In this document: positions 24,997-37,530 of the stretch, piece after piece
Layout of the letters: each line of letters begins with the position of its first letter
Position numbering within the stretch: the first letter of the stretch is position 1
Source: Atherix ibis
Lineage: Eukaryota > Arthropoda > Insecta > Diptera > Athericidae
Length of the DNA: 64,000 nucleotides
Direction: 5' to 3'
Assembly (NCBI GenBank): GCA_958298945.1
Contig: OY282605.1
Location: 6,347,811 to 6,411,810, forward strand
The notes under the pieces: model-generated
What the model saw: the letters and a program-made list of their open reading frames with translations, nothing else
The model's database searches: none
What the model was told of the DNA's origin: nothing
Position numbers and translations under genes: made by a program

Positions 24997-25769
24997 TATA
25001 TGCGTTTTAAAAATAAAAATAAAACGAATTTTTAAAATAAACACTTAAATCTAAATTGTAATCATAGTGAAACCCAACCGTAAAAAAATGCGAAAATGGA
25101 ACTATTTTAAAATAAATATGCGAAAAATTGTTTCTTTTTGTTGACATTTTAAGATAGAAAGAGGATTAATAAAAGAACTTCAACAAATACTCAATCGAAT
25201 ATTTATTAAAAGTTAAATTTATATTATTTTTAAATAAAACTAATTATTTCAAATAAAAAAATTAACTATATTGTTTATTGAATTATTTTGTAGGACTATA
25301 TCCAAAAACGATTGACAATATATATTATAATAAAAGAATATCTCATTTAATTTTCTTTTTTTGGAGTAGATTTATCTAGTTGGCAATTAATATCAATTCT
25401 GTATATGTTTATTTATAGCTAAAGTAGCGCTTGAAATTTTATTTAAATACTCTCAAAGTTCGAAGACTCAAACATAAATAAAAACGCAGAAATTTAAATT
25501 TTTTTTCTAAACTATAAACAGACTATAAATAATATATTTTCTAAATTTTAACATTCAGAAAACACATGATTTACTTTAAATAACTTTTATAAACACGGTA
25601 GAATTAATGAAAATGCTAAAATAAGAGCAATTCTACCAACGCACAAATTAATCAAAACATATTCAACAAAATAAGATACTGGATTGTCAAGTTCGTAGTT
25701 TGGAAAGTATAATCCTGTCATGTGATAGCTATTAAACATGTATACCATACAAGGTGATATTTATTTAGA
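24997..25769. other. AT-rich intergenic DNA
   Basis: No gene, repeat or transposon recognised. Confidence 0.55.
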
Positions 25770-26340
25770 TTAAGACTTGCCATTTTACATAATACCATAG
25801 AATTTGTTTTTTCGAGAAAAAAAAATTCTGCGATGAGGGTCAGTTTTCGCTGGTAGCTACGTTAATAAGCAATATTCCCGTATATGATGGGGTTCTTAAA
25901 GCCCACATATGACTATGTAGAAGCCATTGTATCTACAAAATTTGTGCATTTTGGTCCAAAAGTGTCAGTAACCTGTATTTCTTTGAAATTAAAGGTTAGG
26001 CCGTTAATATTATATCTTTATGATAACCGACTTTTTTTAGTCTGAACTGTAAAATTACGATTTAAACCATACGTGGTTTTAAAAAAAAAGGGGGCACAAG
26101 TCACACAATACCACAAATTTTAAATTATTGGGCGAAAATAGCCTTCAAGATTGTGCGATTTGTAGACGTTAGAGTTTCTTTGTGAGGCTACGTGAAAGAT
26201 ATTTCTCAAATTTTAAAAATATTGAAAAACCAACATTCGGGAAATAAAGATCGAATTACCGAAATGTACGTCAATAATTACCTTCAAAAACATCGGAACC
26301 CGCTAGAACTCTTGTAGCGCCGAATTGAATGGCACTATAA
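25770..26340 (+). mobile_element. Decayed DD41D transposon
   Basis: Fragments read in order across frames: a DEGQFSLVATLISN stretch equivalent to SDEAHFHLDGYVNKQN, YDGVLKAHI, SRLCDL with a WGYVKDIS-like segment, then a C-terminal QPE-type remnant (GAATTACCGAAATGTACGTC). It is related to the repeat unit at 14.2-16.3 kb but present as a single, more diverged copy. Confidence 0.6.
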
Positions 26341-26355
26341 TCTGTACATAATATA

Positions 26356-27544
26356 AGGTGTTATAAAAAGTCATCCATTATTTTGCCAATAGATGGCTTT
26401 AGGAGTCTGTATCTCCTGTTGTAAAAGTGCGATCGCGTTGCACTAGATGGCGTTAGAAAGATAAAATTTCGTACTAAAAATCCTTCTGATACAGTTTTGT
26501 GATTACTTGACTCAGTATTTTTTTAGCACGCGTCAAAGATGGACACCAACAAAGAGAAAAACGCCATATTTCACTGTTTTTCTTCGATAAAGGCGAAAAC
26601 GCAAGCGATTCCGCTCCGGTAATTTTGATGTCAAAGATGCATCACGCTCTGGAAGGCCAATTGTCGAAAATGTCGATAAAATAATGGAAATCGTCGAGTC
26701 CGACCGTCACGTAAGCACTGTTTCGATTGCCCAGGAGCTAAACATTGCACAAAAAACCGTTTGGAACCACTTAAATAAGGCTGGATACAAAAAAAAGCTC
26801 GATGCCACACGAGTTATCGCAAAAAAACCTCATGGACCGAATTTCCATCTGCGAATCGCTGCTGAATCGCAACAATATCGATCCATTTCTGAAGCGGATG
26901 GTTACTGGTGATGAAAAGTGGGTCACTTACGACAACGTCAAGCGACAACGGTCGTGGTCAAATCGCGGTCACCCGGCGCAAACGGTGGTCAAGCCAGGAT
27001 TGACAGCCAGAAAGGTTTTGCTATGTGTTTGGTGGGACTGGCAGGGAATCATCTACTATGAGCTGCTCCCCTACGGCCGAACTCTTAATTCGGACCTATA
27101 CTGGCAACAATTGGACCGTCTGAAAGAAGCAATTGCCCAGAAGCGGCCAACTTTGGCCAATAGGAGAGGAATTGTGTTCCATCAGGACAACGCCAGGCCG
27201 CATACATCGATAGTGACTCGCCAGAAGTTCCGGGACATTTTCTTATGCATCCACCTTATAGTCCGGACCTGGCACCAAGTGATTACCACCTCTTCCTGTC
27301 TATGACGAATGATTTTGCAGGTGAAAAATTCGCCTCAAGAGAAGATTGTGAAAATCGACTGTCCCAGTTTTTTGCCAATAGGGACGAGGGTTTCTATGTG
27401 AGAGCCATTATGAAATTACCTCCAAACTGACAACTAGTTATCGAACAAAACGGTGCATATTTGACCTAAATCGTATCATTCTATCTATGCTAAATAAAAC
27501 CTTTAATTTAATGCAAAAATAATGGACGCCTTTTTACTACACCT
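26356..27544 (+). mobile_element. Cecropia/Hsmar1-like mariner, defective
   Basis: TA-flanked with TIRs AGGTGTTATAAAAAGTCATC on the left and the complement ending TTTTTACTACACCT on the right. The transposase remnant at 26539-27469 has VDKIMEIVESDRHVSTVSIA, VPHELSQKNLMDRISICE, FLKRMVTGDEKWVTYDN, RKVLLCVWWDWQGIIYYELL, VFHQDNARPHTS and YSPDLAPSDYHLF. This is the cecropia-subfamily pattern, the group that also contains Hsmar1. The N-terminal domain is deleted and frame-shifted, there are frameshifts near 26800 and 27225, and a TGG-to-TGA change follows MKLPPN. The three catalytic Asp remain. Confidence 0.9.
26539..27469 (+). pseudogene. Cecropia-type transposase pseudogene
   Basis: D34D transposase with intact catalytic motifs GDEKW, HQDNARPH and APSDYH, but with an N-terminal deletion, two internal frameshifts and one stop near the C-terminus. 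It is not joined to any host exon, so there is no sign of domestication. Confidence 0.85.
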
Positions 27545-30004
27545 TATATTAAGATGGAAAAAAAATTAAGGTAATAAAAATTTTCGAAATTTTATTTTTA
27601 AAAGTATTTTATTTAACTTTTCTTTCCGAAGCACAAATTGGATAATACGTAATAAAATATTTTTTAAAAATTAAAAATGACAGAAAATTTCATTAAAAAA
27701 ACATTTTTTTTTTGCTATTATTTTTAAATTATTCTTTATAAAATTCAGAATGGCAAATATTTACAATCAAACAATAATAAAAAACGTATGGAATTATTTT
27801 TAAATTAAATGTACAAATACGTATGAGTATATTTACATATATTAATTTGAAAAAAACAAGCTATTTTCCATATAAATGCATACAAAAGTACACAAGATTA
27901 TTTCGAAGGTCAATTGTCACTCGATTATCAACAGCCTTTAGATAAAGTATAAACAAAAACAGCAACTTGTTGAGTGGTTAATATTGTGTGAATGAACTTT
28001 GGTAAATTTACGCACATAACCGTTTGACAGCTGTTCTTATTCATATTTTATGAATTTTGGCACACTATATAAACGTTACTCACACATTCTCCGCATCTGA
28101 ATATAGCATTCAACAGTCCACCCCACTCAACACACACAACACTTTTCAGATTTCTAAATATGATATAGAAATACACATCCGAGCGCTTTTCACAAACCGT
28201 TTCTGTGTGTCATAAGTCATATAAAAGTTTATTAAAATAAAAACTAGAGAGTGGAATAAAGCATATGAATTTAACAATCGTTTGTTTAAATATTTCGAAT
28301 AACAATGTAATCAAAACATTTCTATATATAATAGTTGATTTTTAAAACACACACATTTACTTTAAAGACATTTTTAACAGTCATTACAAAAAATTAAACA
28401 AAAGATTAAAAAAAAAAATTTTTTTTTTAGAAAGGTCGATGTTTTGAAAAGGTGAATCAGCTGATTGAAACTTTCTTGTTGCCTTGTATATTATTATCAC
28501 TGTCAAAGCATTCAGCTAATAAATATTGCGGCTGAATTAATAGTGTAAGCGCACATAAAATTTGTATAAAAACATCACACACACACTCATTCCAATTTCA
28601 ATATCGATGTATATGCACACGCGAGAGAAAATAAACAAAATGCATCAAATAATACCTATATGGATATGGATAAGTCATGTGTACATCTGTCTCACTCTCA
28701 CTTTCGATCTCTTATGGCAAAAACCCTTTTATGCTTATTACTCTTATAGTATTGACAATTGTATACATTTTATTCCCCAAGCAATGCATATTACTCACTT
28801 GTTCACCTTAACTTTCTACAATTGCCAAGTTATTTTTCGTTGTTTAAAATGCACAAAACAATTAAATTTTATTCAATTTTTTCTCCAAATAGATTTTTTT
28901 TGAATCGATACCACTTATAATTTATAAAATAAAAATGTAATAATATTTATCAATTCTCAATTATTAATTATGTTATTTTATTTGTTTAAACTTTTGAAGA
29001 AAAAAAAATTTTGTTTTTGTTTAAAAAAGTTTTCACATTATTTAACAACCGAACTTTTTCACACACACTATTTGACTGATCGAAAACAACAAAAAATTTC
29101 ACTTTTTTTTAAAAGAAAACAAAATTTCAACGTTTGTTTCTGCTTTAATGCTGCGGCCAGATGAATATCATTTAAAGATAACATTTAGAATCAATTCCGA
29201 AAAGGCAGGTTTTTCCTTCATTGTTTTTTTAATTTTTTTATTTTACATTTCGTGATGTTTAATTTTAGAATGTTCACAGATAAGTTATCATCATTCGAAC
29301 ACAACAGTCATTTTACATGATACTAAATTGGTGAACTTCAGAGTCCCATCATGATGTGTGATTATTTTGTCAATTTTATGAGAGAGTACATGCGTATGTT
29401 TACTCTTCGAAATACGAATCGAAAATGCATAAAAACACCAAGGAAATTTGTATTTTCAAGAGTGGGGGGATCGATCGTGTCGCTCGGTAAATACGCTTGC
29501 CTGGTACACTGAGCAAATGCTATCTAGCCAAGTTATATACATAATACAAAGAGAACATTTCGATAGGAAATCAAAAATGTTTGTAGTTATATATATACTC
29601 GTATATTAATTTCCGAGTTGATATTTGCTATTCTACAATGTTAGTATGATTTTCAATTATTATTTATGTTTGCTGAAACAAACACAAACAAATACATAAT
29701 CATTTATACTTTTTTAATGAAATTTATTTTAAATACATTTTTTTTCAATCTCTCAAATCCATTAAAATACGACCCCGCAATTATTCGTTTGATTTTTTCA
29801 ACAACAAAAAAATATGCAACTATAATATTTTCGCTTAGGAGCTTAATTAGAAAACTGGTTAGAAACTATTAGTTTTTCAATTAATCTATAGAAAAAGACT
29901 AAAGTTTTTTAAAATTGATTCTTGCAAAATATCGGGTAAATTTTTTTGCTGTTTGGTTTTTCATTATTTTATTTTTCAAAATTAAAAGTGCCATTTCATT
30001 ATGT
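27545..30004. other. AT-rich intergenic DNA
   Basis: No gene recognised. Short open frames at 28562-28903 and 28970-29164 are rich in Ile, Phe, Tyr and Lys, as expected from AT-rich chance frames. A TATATAAA at about 28065, followed by CTCACACATTC, could be a core promoter, but nothing coding follows. Confidence 0.5.
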
Positions 30005-31432
30005 GATGAAGACTTACACCCGAACAACTCAGAAATTATTGAATTTTATTATCAAAATTTTTGCTCTTTGAAAATTTTATAGTCAACATAATCGATCTAC
30101 TCTGAGCAAGCAATTCAAGTTATAGTAACAAAATTTCGCAGCAATTTTACGCTATTTTGGACAACAACTTGAGTAAAGTCCGTTTTTTAATCAAAAAGTT
30201 GCGTTCAGCGGGATATCTGCGCTCGAATGGGTATGTGAACAAGCAAAATTCTCGCATTTGGTTTGATGAATAACCCTAGAGGCAAAAGAAGAGCACCATT
30301 TCACCCAAAAAAATACACTGTTTGGTCTGCATTTTTTTAAAGATTATGCTGACCGCAACGCTATCGTCAATGGCGCTCCGTATCGCTCGATGATTTCGAA
30401 CTTTTTTTTGCAAAAACTGCATCTGGTCGTCATGTAGTTTCAACAAGACGTTGATACATGCCATAAAGCTCGTGAAAAAATGGATATATTCATCATGGAT
30501 AGACTTACACGTACACCGGAACAACTCTTAGAAATTATTGAATTTTATTATCAAAATTTGTGCTCTGTGAAAAATATGTTTCGTGCTCTTTGAACATTTT
30601 ATAGTCAACATAATCGATCTACTCTGAGCAAGCAATTTAAGTTATAGTAACAAAATTTCGCAGCAATTTTACACTATTTTGGACACCAACTTAGGTAAAG
30701 TCTGTTTTTTAATCAAAAAATTGCGTTCAGCGGGGAAGCTTCATATCTGGTCGAATGGGTATGTGAACAAGCAAAATGCTCACATTTGGTTTGATGAATA
30801 ATCCTAGAGGCAAAAGAAGAGCGCCATTTCACCCAAAAAAATACACTGTTTGGTCTGCATTTTTTTAAAGATTATGCTGACCGCAACGCTATCGTCAATG
30901 GCGCTCAGTATCGCTCGATGATTTCGAACTTTTTTTTGCAAGAACTGCATCTGGTCGACATGTAACTAGTTTCAACAAGACGGCGCTACATGCCACACAG
31001 CACGTGCAAAATAGATATATTCATCATGGATTACACGTACACCAGAACAACTCTTGGAAATTATTGAATTTTATTATCAAAATTTGTGCTCTGTGAAAAA
31101 TATGTTTCGTGCTCTTTGAACATTTTATAGTAAACATATTCGGCCTACTCTGAGCAAGCAATTGAAGTAATAGTGACAAAATTTCGCAGTAACTTTACAC
31201 TATTTTGGATATCAACTTGAGTAAAATTATATCAAAAAAGTTTTCGTTTTTATATCAAAAAATTGCATTCAGCGGGAAAGCTCTCCCAGAAAAATGCACT
31301 GTTTGGAATCATCTGTTCGTATTTCTTTAAATACGAGTATTATGCTGACCGCAACGTTACCGTCAATGGCGCCCGGTATTGCTCGATGATTTCGATTTTT
31401 TTTTTGCAAGAACTGCGTCTGCTCGACATGTA

Positions 31433-32701
31433 TTGGGTTGTCCGGAAAGTAATTTCGTTGTTTCCCAACAGAGGACTTAATTGAATTTTTTCACAACCAA
31501 CTTCACACTTAAACCGCATAATCATATGTATTTTGATAGCTGACCATAGTAAGGCTTGCTTGTGAAAAAATTCGATTGATTCTGAACAGTAGGTTTTGGT
31601 TGATACACTTTTAAATATGGCAAGTGAAAAGCAGCATTTTCGGAATATTTTACATTTTTACTATAGAAAAGATGAAAATATTGTTCAAGCAAGAACAAAA
31701 TTATTCGATGTATATGGAAAAAATGTGTTAATTGTGCGCCAGTGCCAAAACTGGTTTGCAGAATTTCGATCCGGCAATTTTGATCTCGAAGATGCACCAC
31801 GTTCTGTAAGGCCAGTTGAAGCTGATGAAGACGCAATAAAGGCATTAATTGATGCAAACAGGCGAATAACAACTTATGAGATTTCTGAGAGATTAAATTT
31901 ATCGAATACGACTGTTCATGATCATTTGAAACGGCTAGGTTTAATCTCAAAGCTCGACATATGGGTTCCTCGTCTTCTTGCGAAAAAAAATTTGTATCGT
32001 CACATTGACGTTTGTGATTTGCTTCTCAAACGCCAAGCAAATGATCTGTTTTTGAAGCGTATCATCACTGGGGACGAGAAATGGGTTTTCTACAACAATG
32101 TTAAGCGCAAAAGATCATGGAGTAGAAAAGATGAACCGGATCAAACCACTTCGAAAGCCAATATTCATCAAAAAAAGTTTATGCTATCTGTTTGGTGGGA
32201 TTTCAAAAAAATCGTTTATTTTGAGCTTCTACCGAGTAATACAACGATCAATTCTGAAGTGTATTGTCATCAGTTGGACAAATTGAATGATTCACTTAAA
32301 GAAAAGAGGCCAGAATTGGTCAATAGGAAAGATATAGTGTTCCAACAGGGTAATGCGAAACCACATAAAGTTTGACCACTCGGAAAAAGCTTTTAGAGAT
32401 TGGATGGGATATACTGCCACACCCACCATACTCTTCAGATCTAGGACCTTCCAATTATCATTTGTTCCGGTCTCTACAAAAATTTTGAGCAGGTAAAATG
32501 TTTAAATCAAATGAGGAGGTGAAAAATCACTTCGATCAGTTTTTTGCAAAGAACAAAAAATCATGCTACTGCCAGAAAGATGGCAAAGGGGTATTGGATC
32601 AGACTGGATAATATTTAATTGAATAAAATATTAATTCACTATAAGAAAATCGTCTTTCATTTTTATAAAGAAAGAACGAAATTACTTCCCGGCCAACCCA
32701 A
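31433..32701 (+). mobile_element. Mellifera-like mariner inserted in a DD41D repeat unit
   Basis: TIRs TTGGGTTGTCCGGAAAGTAA on the left and the complement ending GGCCAACCCAA on the right, with TA duplicated at 31431-32 and 32702-03. It is full length (1269 bp). The transposase region is 31617 to about 32620. It is nested: the interrupted DD41D sequence GCTCGACATG...GTTTCAACAA is intact on both sides in the neighbouring repeat unit. Confidence 0.92.
31617..32620 (+). pseudogene. Mellifera-type mariner transposase, near full length but inactive
   Basis: Starts MASEKQHFRNILHFYY and is open for 252 codons through the DNA-binding half (CQNWFAEFRSGNFDLEDA, STTVHDHLK-like helix-turn-helix), ITGDEKWVFYNNVKRKRSWS and LLPSNTTINSEVYCHQL. 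A one-base deletion at about 32367 (compare CATAAAAGTTT at 58000) ends the frame. Independently, the second catalytic Asp is Gly (FQQGNAKPH) and the third is Asn (GPSNYHLF). Further frame changes occur after RSLQKF. Confidence 0.88.
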
Positions 32702-33254
32702 TAGTTTCAACAAAACGGCCAACATGCCACACAGCACGTGAAACAATGAATATATTGAGAGATGCATCTGCAGTTTCGGACCGGTGAGTTGGCCGCCTAG
32801 ATTGTGCTAGATTAGATTGATGGCTCTAGCCTATTTTTTATGGGGCTACGTAAAGTCCACTACTCATCTTTGCCGATAAACCAGCATTACTTGTTACCTT
32901 GGAATACAATATTACACGTGTTATTAGCGAGATACTCAAAAAAGTCGTTCAAAATTGCACCAAAAATATTTACATGAAATAATCTTTAAAAAGTAAATGG
33001 CAAGGAATTGATTTATCGATTTTCCTGTGTGTTTTTCGAAATTTAAAAACCAAACAATTAAAAAAATCACCCAGTACTTTAAGATTTTTATTGCATTCTT
33101 TTTCAAAAATTTATAATATTTTACTACAATTATTAAATTAATATTCATCAAAATGTATTTTTTAGAAAAAAAGTTACTAAAATATATTTAAAAAAAAATA
33201 AATAGGATTTTAAAAAATTTTATTAAAAATAATATTGAAGAAAAAAAAAAAATT

Positions 33255-36200
33255 TCACATTTCTTCAATTTTCAATAATAAACTTGAACTATCACGTTCG
33301 ATTTCTGCTAATTCTTTAACGGTTGTCTCAACTTCCTTTTGTACAAACGATCTTTTTAATTCATAATCAATATTATATGTTATAAATGTTCCACAAATAA
33401 CTAATAAAATGAAAACCTAAAAAGATAAAAACAAACAAAAAATTAATCAATAAATATATTGTTTGTTAAAATAATATTAGTTAAAATTAAATTTACAAAA
33501 TGTTGAAGTCTACTCCCAAATATATCATTTATTTGAGATAGAAGGATGGTAATTAAAATTCCCGAAATATGACTAGAAATATTTAAAATTCCATTAGCTG
33601 GCCCATCCGGTTCAGGATAAATAAGTTCTGCAGCCAATTCAAGTCCGACCGTTTGATAACCAATCATAAAAAATCTATTATCAATAAATCTTTTTTATTG
33701 TATTTAAAAAAATTTAAATATAAAGTAAAGACAAACAGAACTGACCCTAAAGCAAAAGACGATGTATAAAGGAGAATTTTCGATTTACTCTCGACAGCAA
33801 AAAAAAATAAAGCCAATCCAAATGCAGATAATCCACTTACTAAAACACTTGTACTCCTATATTTATGCCAATTATCCATGATGAATCCGAATATCAATGA
33901 TCCAAACAAACCCGTCACAATTATTGTAAGTCCAATATTGCCGGCATCTTGTTCACTTTCCTAAATTTTATATTTGAAAAAAATTTCTATTTTCATTTAA
34001 ATAGTTAAAAATTCACAATATTAACATACTGGATAAAATATTAAAATAATTTGATTAAGTAATGTTGATAAAGCTGATAGAACTCCTGTATTTATACCAT
34101 AAGTGGAGACTGCTTTTAGAAAATTCGAATCTCGAAGCAACCGATCAATAGTCGTCCAATAACCTTAGTAAATAAAGAAAATTGTATTCAAAAATATTAG
34201 TAATAACTGAACGGGATAATTGAAATAAATTTTCGAAACAATTAATACATTTTATCACACCTTGATTTGTTACACCAACTGAACGTGCAATTGCCTCAAC
34301 ATGACTTGGTGGCAGTTTTGGTGTAGATTTACAAATAGCAATAACAATAAAGGCAACAAAAGTTGTAAGCGCTGCATTTAAAAAGTAAAGAACTTCTAGA
34401 CCTGGTCGAGCATCATCCGGAGTGCTAAAATTTCGTACAATCCATGGTGTTGTCACAAATCCCATTGCAATTCCTAATTGAACAGCGCATACTGCAAGTC
34501 CACTCACTGTCGAAAACTGTTATAAATTACGTACACCATAATTACATATATACGAGGTCTGTTCAAAAAGTATCGCGAATTTTGTGTTTTTTTTCTTCAA
34601 AAATTATTTATTTATTTATGAATATCTATTTTGTCCCCTTTAAAGTAATCCCCACCATATATTATACACTTGTGCCAACATTTTTTCCAATCCTCGAAGC
34701 ACTTCAAAAAATCATTTTTTGTGATATTTTTCAGCTCCTCCTTCGATGCCGTCTTTATGTCCTCAATCGTAGCGTAGCGTCGTCCTTTCATGGAGCGGTT
34801 CAGTTTCGGGAACAAGACAAAGTCACAGGGGGCCAGATCTGAGGAATACGGTGGCTGCGGTATTATTAGTGTGTTGTTTTTGACCAAGCAGGGGCATTAT
34901 CATGGTGCAAAAGCCAATTTGTGTTCTTCCACAAATCCGGGCGTTTCTGGCGGATTGCTTCGCGCAAACTTGCGCATAACTTGCAGGTAATATTCCTTAT
35001 TGACCGTTCTACCCTGTGGCAAGAACTCATGATGCACCACGCCGCTGCAATCGAAGCAAACTGTAAGCAAATCCTTCACATTCGACCGAACTTGGCGTGC
35101 TTTTTTCGGTCTTGTCTAGTGCGGCAGCTTCCATTGTGATGATTGAGCTTTGGTTTCCACGTCATAACCATACACCCATGATTCGTCACCAGTTATGACC
35201 CTCTGGACCAAATTTGGGTCGTCGCGGAAAGAGTCCTACAGCTCCTTAGCAATGTTAATGCGATGCTGTTTTTGGTCAAAATTGAGCAATATTGGTACGA
35301 ATTTCGCGGCGACCCGTCTCACGTCAAATCATTGGTTAAAACCGAATAGCACAAGCCAATCGATATGTGTAAGTCCTCAACAACTTCTCTAAAGGTAATT
35401 CGACGATTGGCCAATACTATCTTCTTCACTTCGTCAATGTTTTCGCCTGTTGTTGACGTGCTCGGGCGTCCGGCATGCTTTTCGTCGTTCACATCTTTTC
35501 GGCCCTCTGAGGGCCATCGATAAACGTTGCTTCGGTCCAAGGTAGCTTGACCATATACCACAGTCAAAATCGAAGACGAGCCAAAACACGTCCAAGCAAA
35601 ACAGCTATCAAAAATTAACTGAACATTTAAAATGGGCGAATTGAGAGACATGAGTACCAACATAATGTCACAAAAAATCGAAAATCGAATATACGTAACC
35701 CGCAGAAATTCACAATTCGCGATACTTTTTGAACAGACATCGTATAGCAAACATAATTTTTAATCAGGCTCATATAGATAAAAACTGATTTTTTATTACT
35801 TCATCTGGACTAAACCAGCTGGATGCTAATTTACTAGGCAGTCCAATAATAAATATTTGAGAGATAGCAACAATTATTTGTCCAAAAATAAGTACAGAAA
35901 AACGTGTTGTTTCAAGTGCAAAAGTCTTAATCCAAGATCCAATAGCTATCCCAGTAGAAGCAACAATTGAAATTTCTCGTAAACTCTATAATTTGTGTCC
36001 AATCAATTCGATATTGTTAATTTAAAAAAAAATTTCCAAATTGAAAGCCATTAATTATACTTACTCGTGTGTCCAACAAGAATGCCACTGGGAAGATAAA
36101 TATTATATAGGTGATCATGAATACCATTGATGTCCAGTTAACAGCAACTGCCGAAACTTTATAGTGACGCATTATTATATTGGTGATTATACTGAATTGT

Positions 36201-36547
36201 ATCCATTGCATAAACGATAATGCTGCATAGATAATATAGAGTACCAGAAAGGCCCATCTTCTTTTATAAAGATGGATCTCAACATCGGCAAATCTAAAAT
36301 CTGTAGGCACCACTAATGATGTGTAAGATTCTATTTTTTTAAGGGATGCAAGTTTCGGATCAAAGTAGATGTACTCAATAGATCTAGCTTCACGTACGTT
36401 TGGTAAACTAAAATCCGGTACACATAAATAGTTTTCATCCTGCCGTGGTAATGTATTTAACGATATTGATTTTTTTCGATTTAAATTTCCCGGTACTAAA
36501 ATTGTACTATTTCTGCGGAGAAAATTCACCAGCCTACCATCGTCCAT
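33255..36547 (-). CDS. FLVCR-family MFS transporter (heme/choline exporter-like)
   Basis: Exons on the minus strand: 36547-36065, 35985-35800, 34516-34261, 34163-34030, 33960-33746, 33674-33497 and 33416-33255. All phases agree, giving 537 residues. There is a hydrophilic N-terminal tail of about 96 residues, then 12 predicted membrane segments starting RRWAFLVLYIIYAALSFMQW. Family features include VNWTSMVFMITYI, GLPSKLASSWFSPDE, the charged central loop ending TPKLPPSHVEA, and GYQTVGLELAAELIYPEPDG, close to the FLVCR pattern in the second half. FLVCR1/2 members move heme or choline/ethanolamine; the substrate cannot be told from sequence. Intron 2 (34517-35799) carries a mariner in the same orientation as the gene. 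TTTATT at 33219-33224 may be the polyadenylation signal. Confidence 0.9.
34553..35742 (-). mobile_element. CGAGGTCTG-type mariner in FLVCR intron 2
   Basis: Inside an intron and flanked by TA (34551-52 and 35743-44). Its TIRs are CGAGGTCTGTTCAAAAAGTA at the 34553 end and the mutated CGATGTCTGTTCAAAAAGTA at the 35742 end. Transposase on the minus strand: LTVVYGQATLDRSNVYRW, GRPSTSTTGENIDEVKKIVLANRRITF, GDESWVYGYDVE, LPQGRTVNKEYYLQVM, and a C-terminus PPYSSDLAPCDF...KCWHKCIIYGGDYF, stop at 34612. The start-codon region is deleted and the frame is broken several times. This copy keeps the natural 3' end of the family, unlike 24092-24996 and 57037-57968. Confidence 0.9.
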
Positions 36548-37530
36548 AGTTTAAGTTCAATACTGTTTTACTATATTATATGAAAATATATTAATTACTG
36601 TTGTTTATCTCTTGAAACATCTTCAACAGATTATTAATATGATTTCAAGTAAATACAAAACTCTGAATTATTTACCTATTCTGATATGTTTGCATTGATT
36701 TTTTAATTCCCATTAAACTTGATCTGTATTCGAATGTAACATGTGCTCTAATTCTATCATTGTTTTAGATTTTATTTACATATTTTCAAGAGCAAATAAT
36801 TACTAATCTTAAATTTACTATTAATATTACTGATACTCAGAATATCTACATTCATTTAAGTAGACCATTGTCATATAGTAAAAAGATCCTATTACTGTGC
36901 AAGAGAATTGTAAGCGAAATTGAAAACTGGAGTATACAAACAATATGAAAAGAAATCTTATTTGCATATCTTGGGATTTTTTCAATTATTATGATAAGCT
37001 GTCAGTTAATTTTACATTCTGTAATTTATTATTTACTTACGTGTGTAATATTTATTATTCACTATTAGCTTTTGCAACCAATAATTATGATATGTTTAGA
37101 AACATTGCTGGCATCATTTTGGTCATTATAAGCTAATTTAGAAATATTCGCTGGTCGTTTATAATTGGTTAAATTTTTTTTTTTTTTTTTTGCAAAAATT
37201 ACAATTATTTCTATTTGCATTTAATCGAGTTTTTCAAAAAATAATATTTATAACTATTTTTATGTGAATTAATATACTTATATCAACAGTACAAACTATG
37301 GCAAAATGCTATGTTTTCAGAGGCTATTTTTCAGCAAATATAAACTCTCCACTGTATTCGTTTTCAAAAGAAAACATTGATTTAAAGTTTCATCAATAAT
37401 TCTATTTCTATGAATTTGTAAGTTAAACAATCATTTAATCTAAAATTATGTTAAACTGTTTGTTAAGGAATCTATTAGTTAATTGCATTTAAAAATGAAG
37501 AATCCCACCATCGGAATTAGACATGATATA
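36548..37530. other. Intergenic region upstream of the FLVCR-like gene
   Basis: Contains the presumptive promoter of the minus-strand transporter. AT-rich. No transposon or coding feature recognised. Confidence 0.45.

Larger units (their letters stand above)
30005..32975 (+). repeat. Three-unit tandem array of DD41D fragments, third unit interrupted by a mariner
   Basis: Units begin near 30005, 30490 and 31020 (period about 490-530 bp). Each starts with a transposase N-terminus (EQLLEIIEFYYQNLCSVKNM), skips to a GYVNKQN-like segment, HPKKYTVWSAFF and NGAPYRSMISNFFLQKL, and units 1 and 2 stop in the CHTAR motif where the next unit begins. The third unit is split at a TA (31431-32) by the mellifera-like mariner. 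It resumes at 32704 with QQ-CHTAR, an FLWGY-like segment and NITRVISEILKKVVQN up to about 32975. Confidence 0.8.

Noticed and set aside
26539..27469. Domesticated transposase similar to SETMAR, because this is the same mariner subfamily
   Set aside because: The copy has deletions, frameshifts and a stop, lies between intact TIRs and is not fused to a host exon.
28060..28130. TATATAAA with an initiator-like sequence as a promoter
   Set aside because: No coding region or transcript feature follows. AT-rich DNA yields such matches often.
28562..29164. Two open frames as possible short genes
   Set aside because: Amino-acid content is what AT-rich random sequence gives. No splice partners, motifs or family resemblance.
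30005..31440. Regular repeats as a CRISPR-like or minisatellite array
   Set aside because: Units are ~500 bp without spacers and translate into ordered transposase segments.
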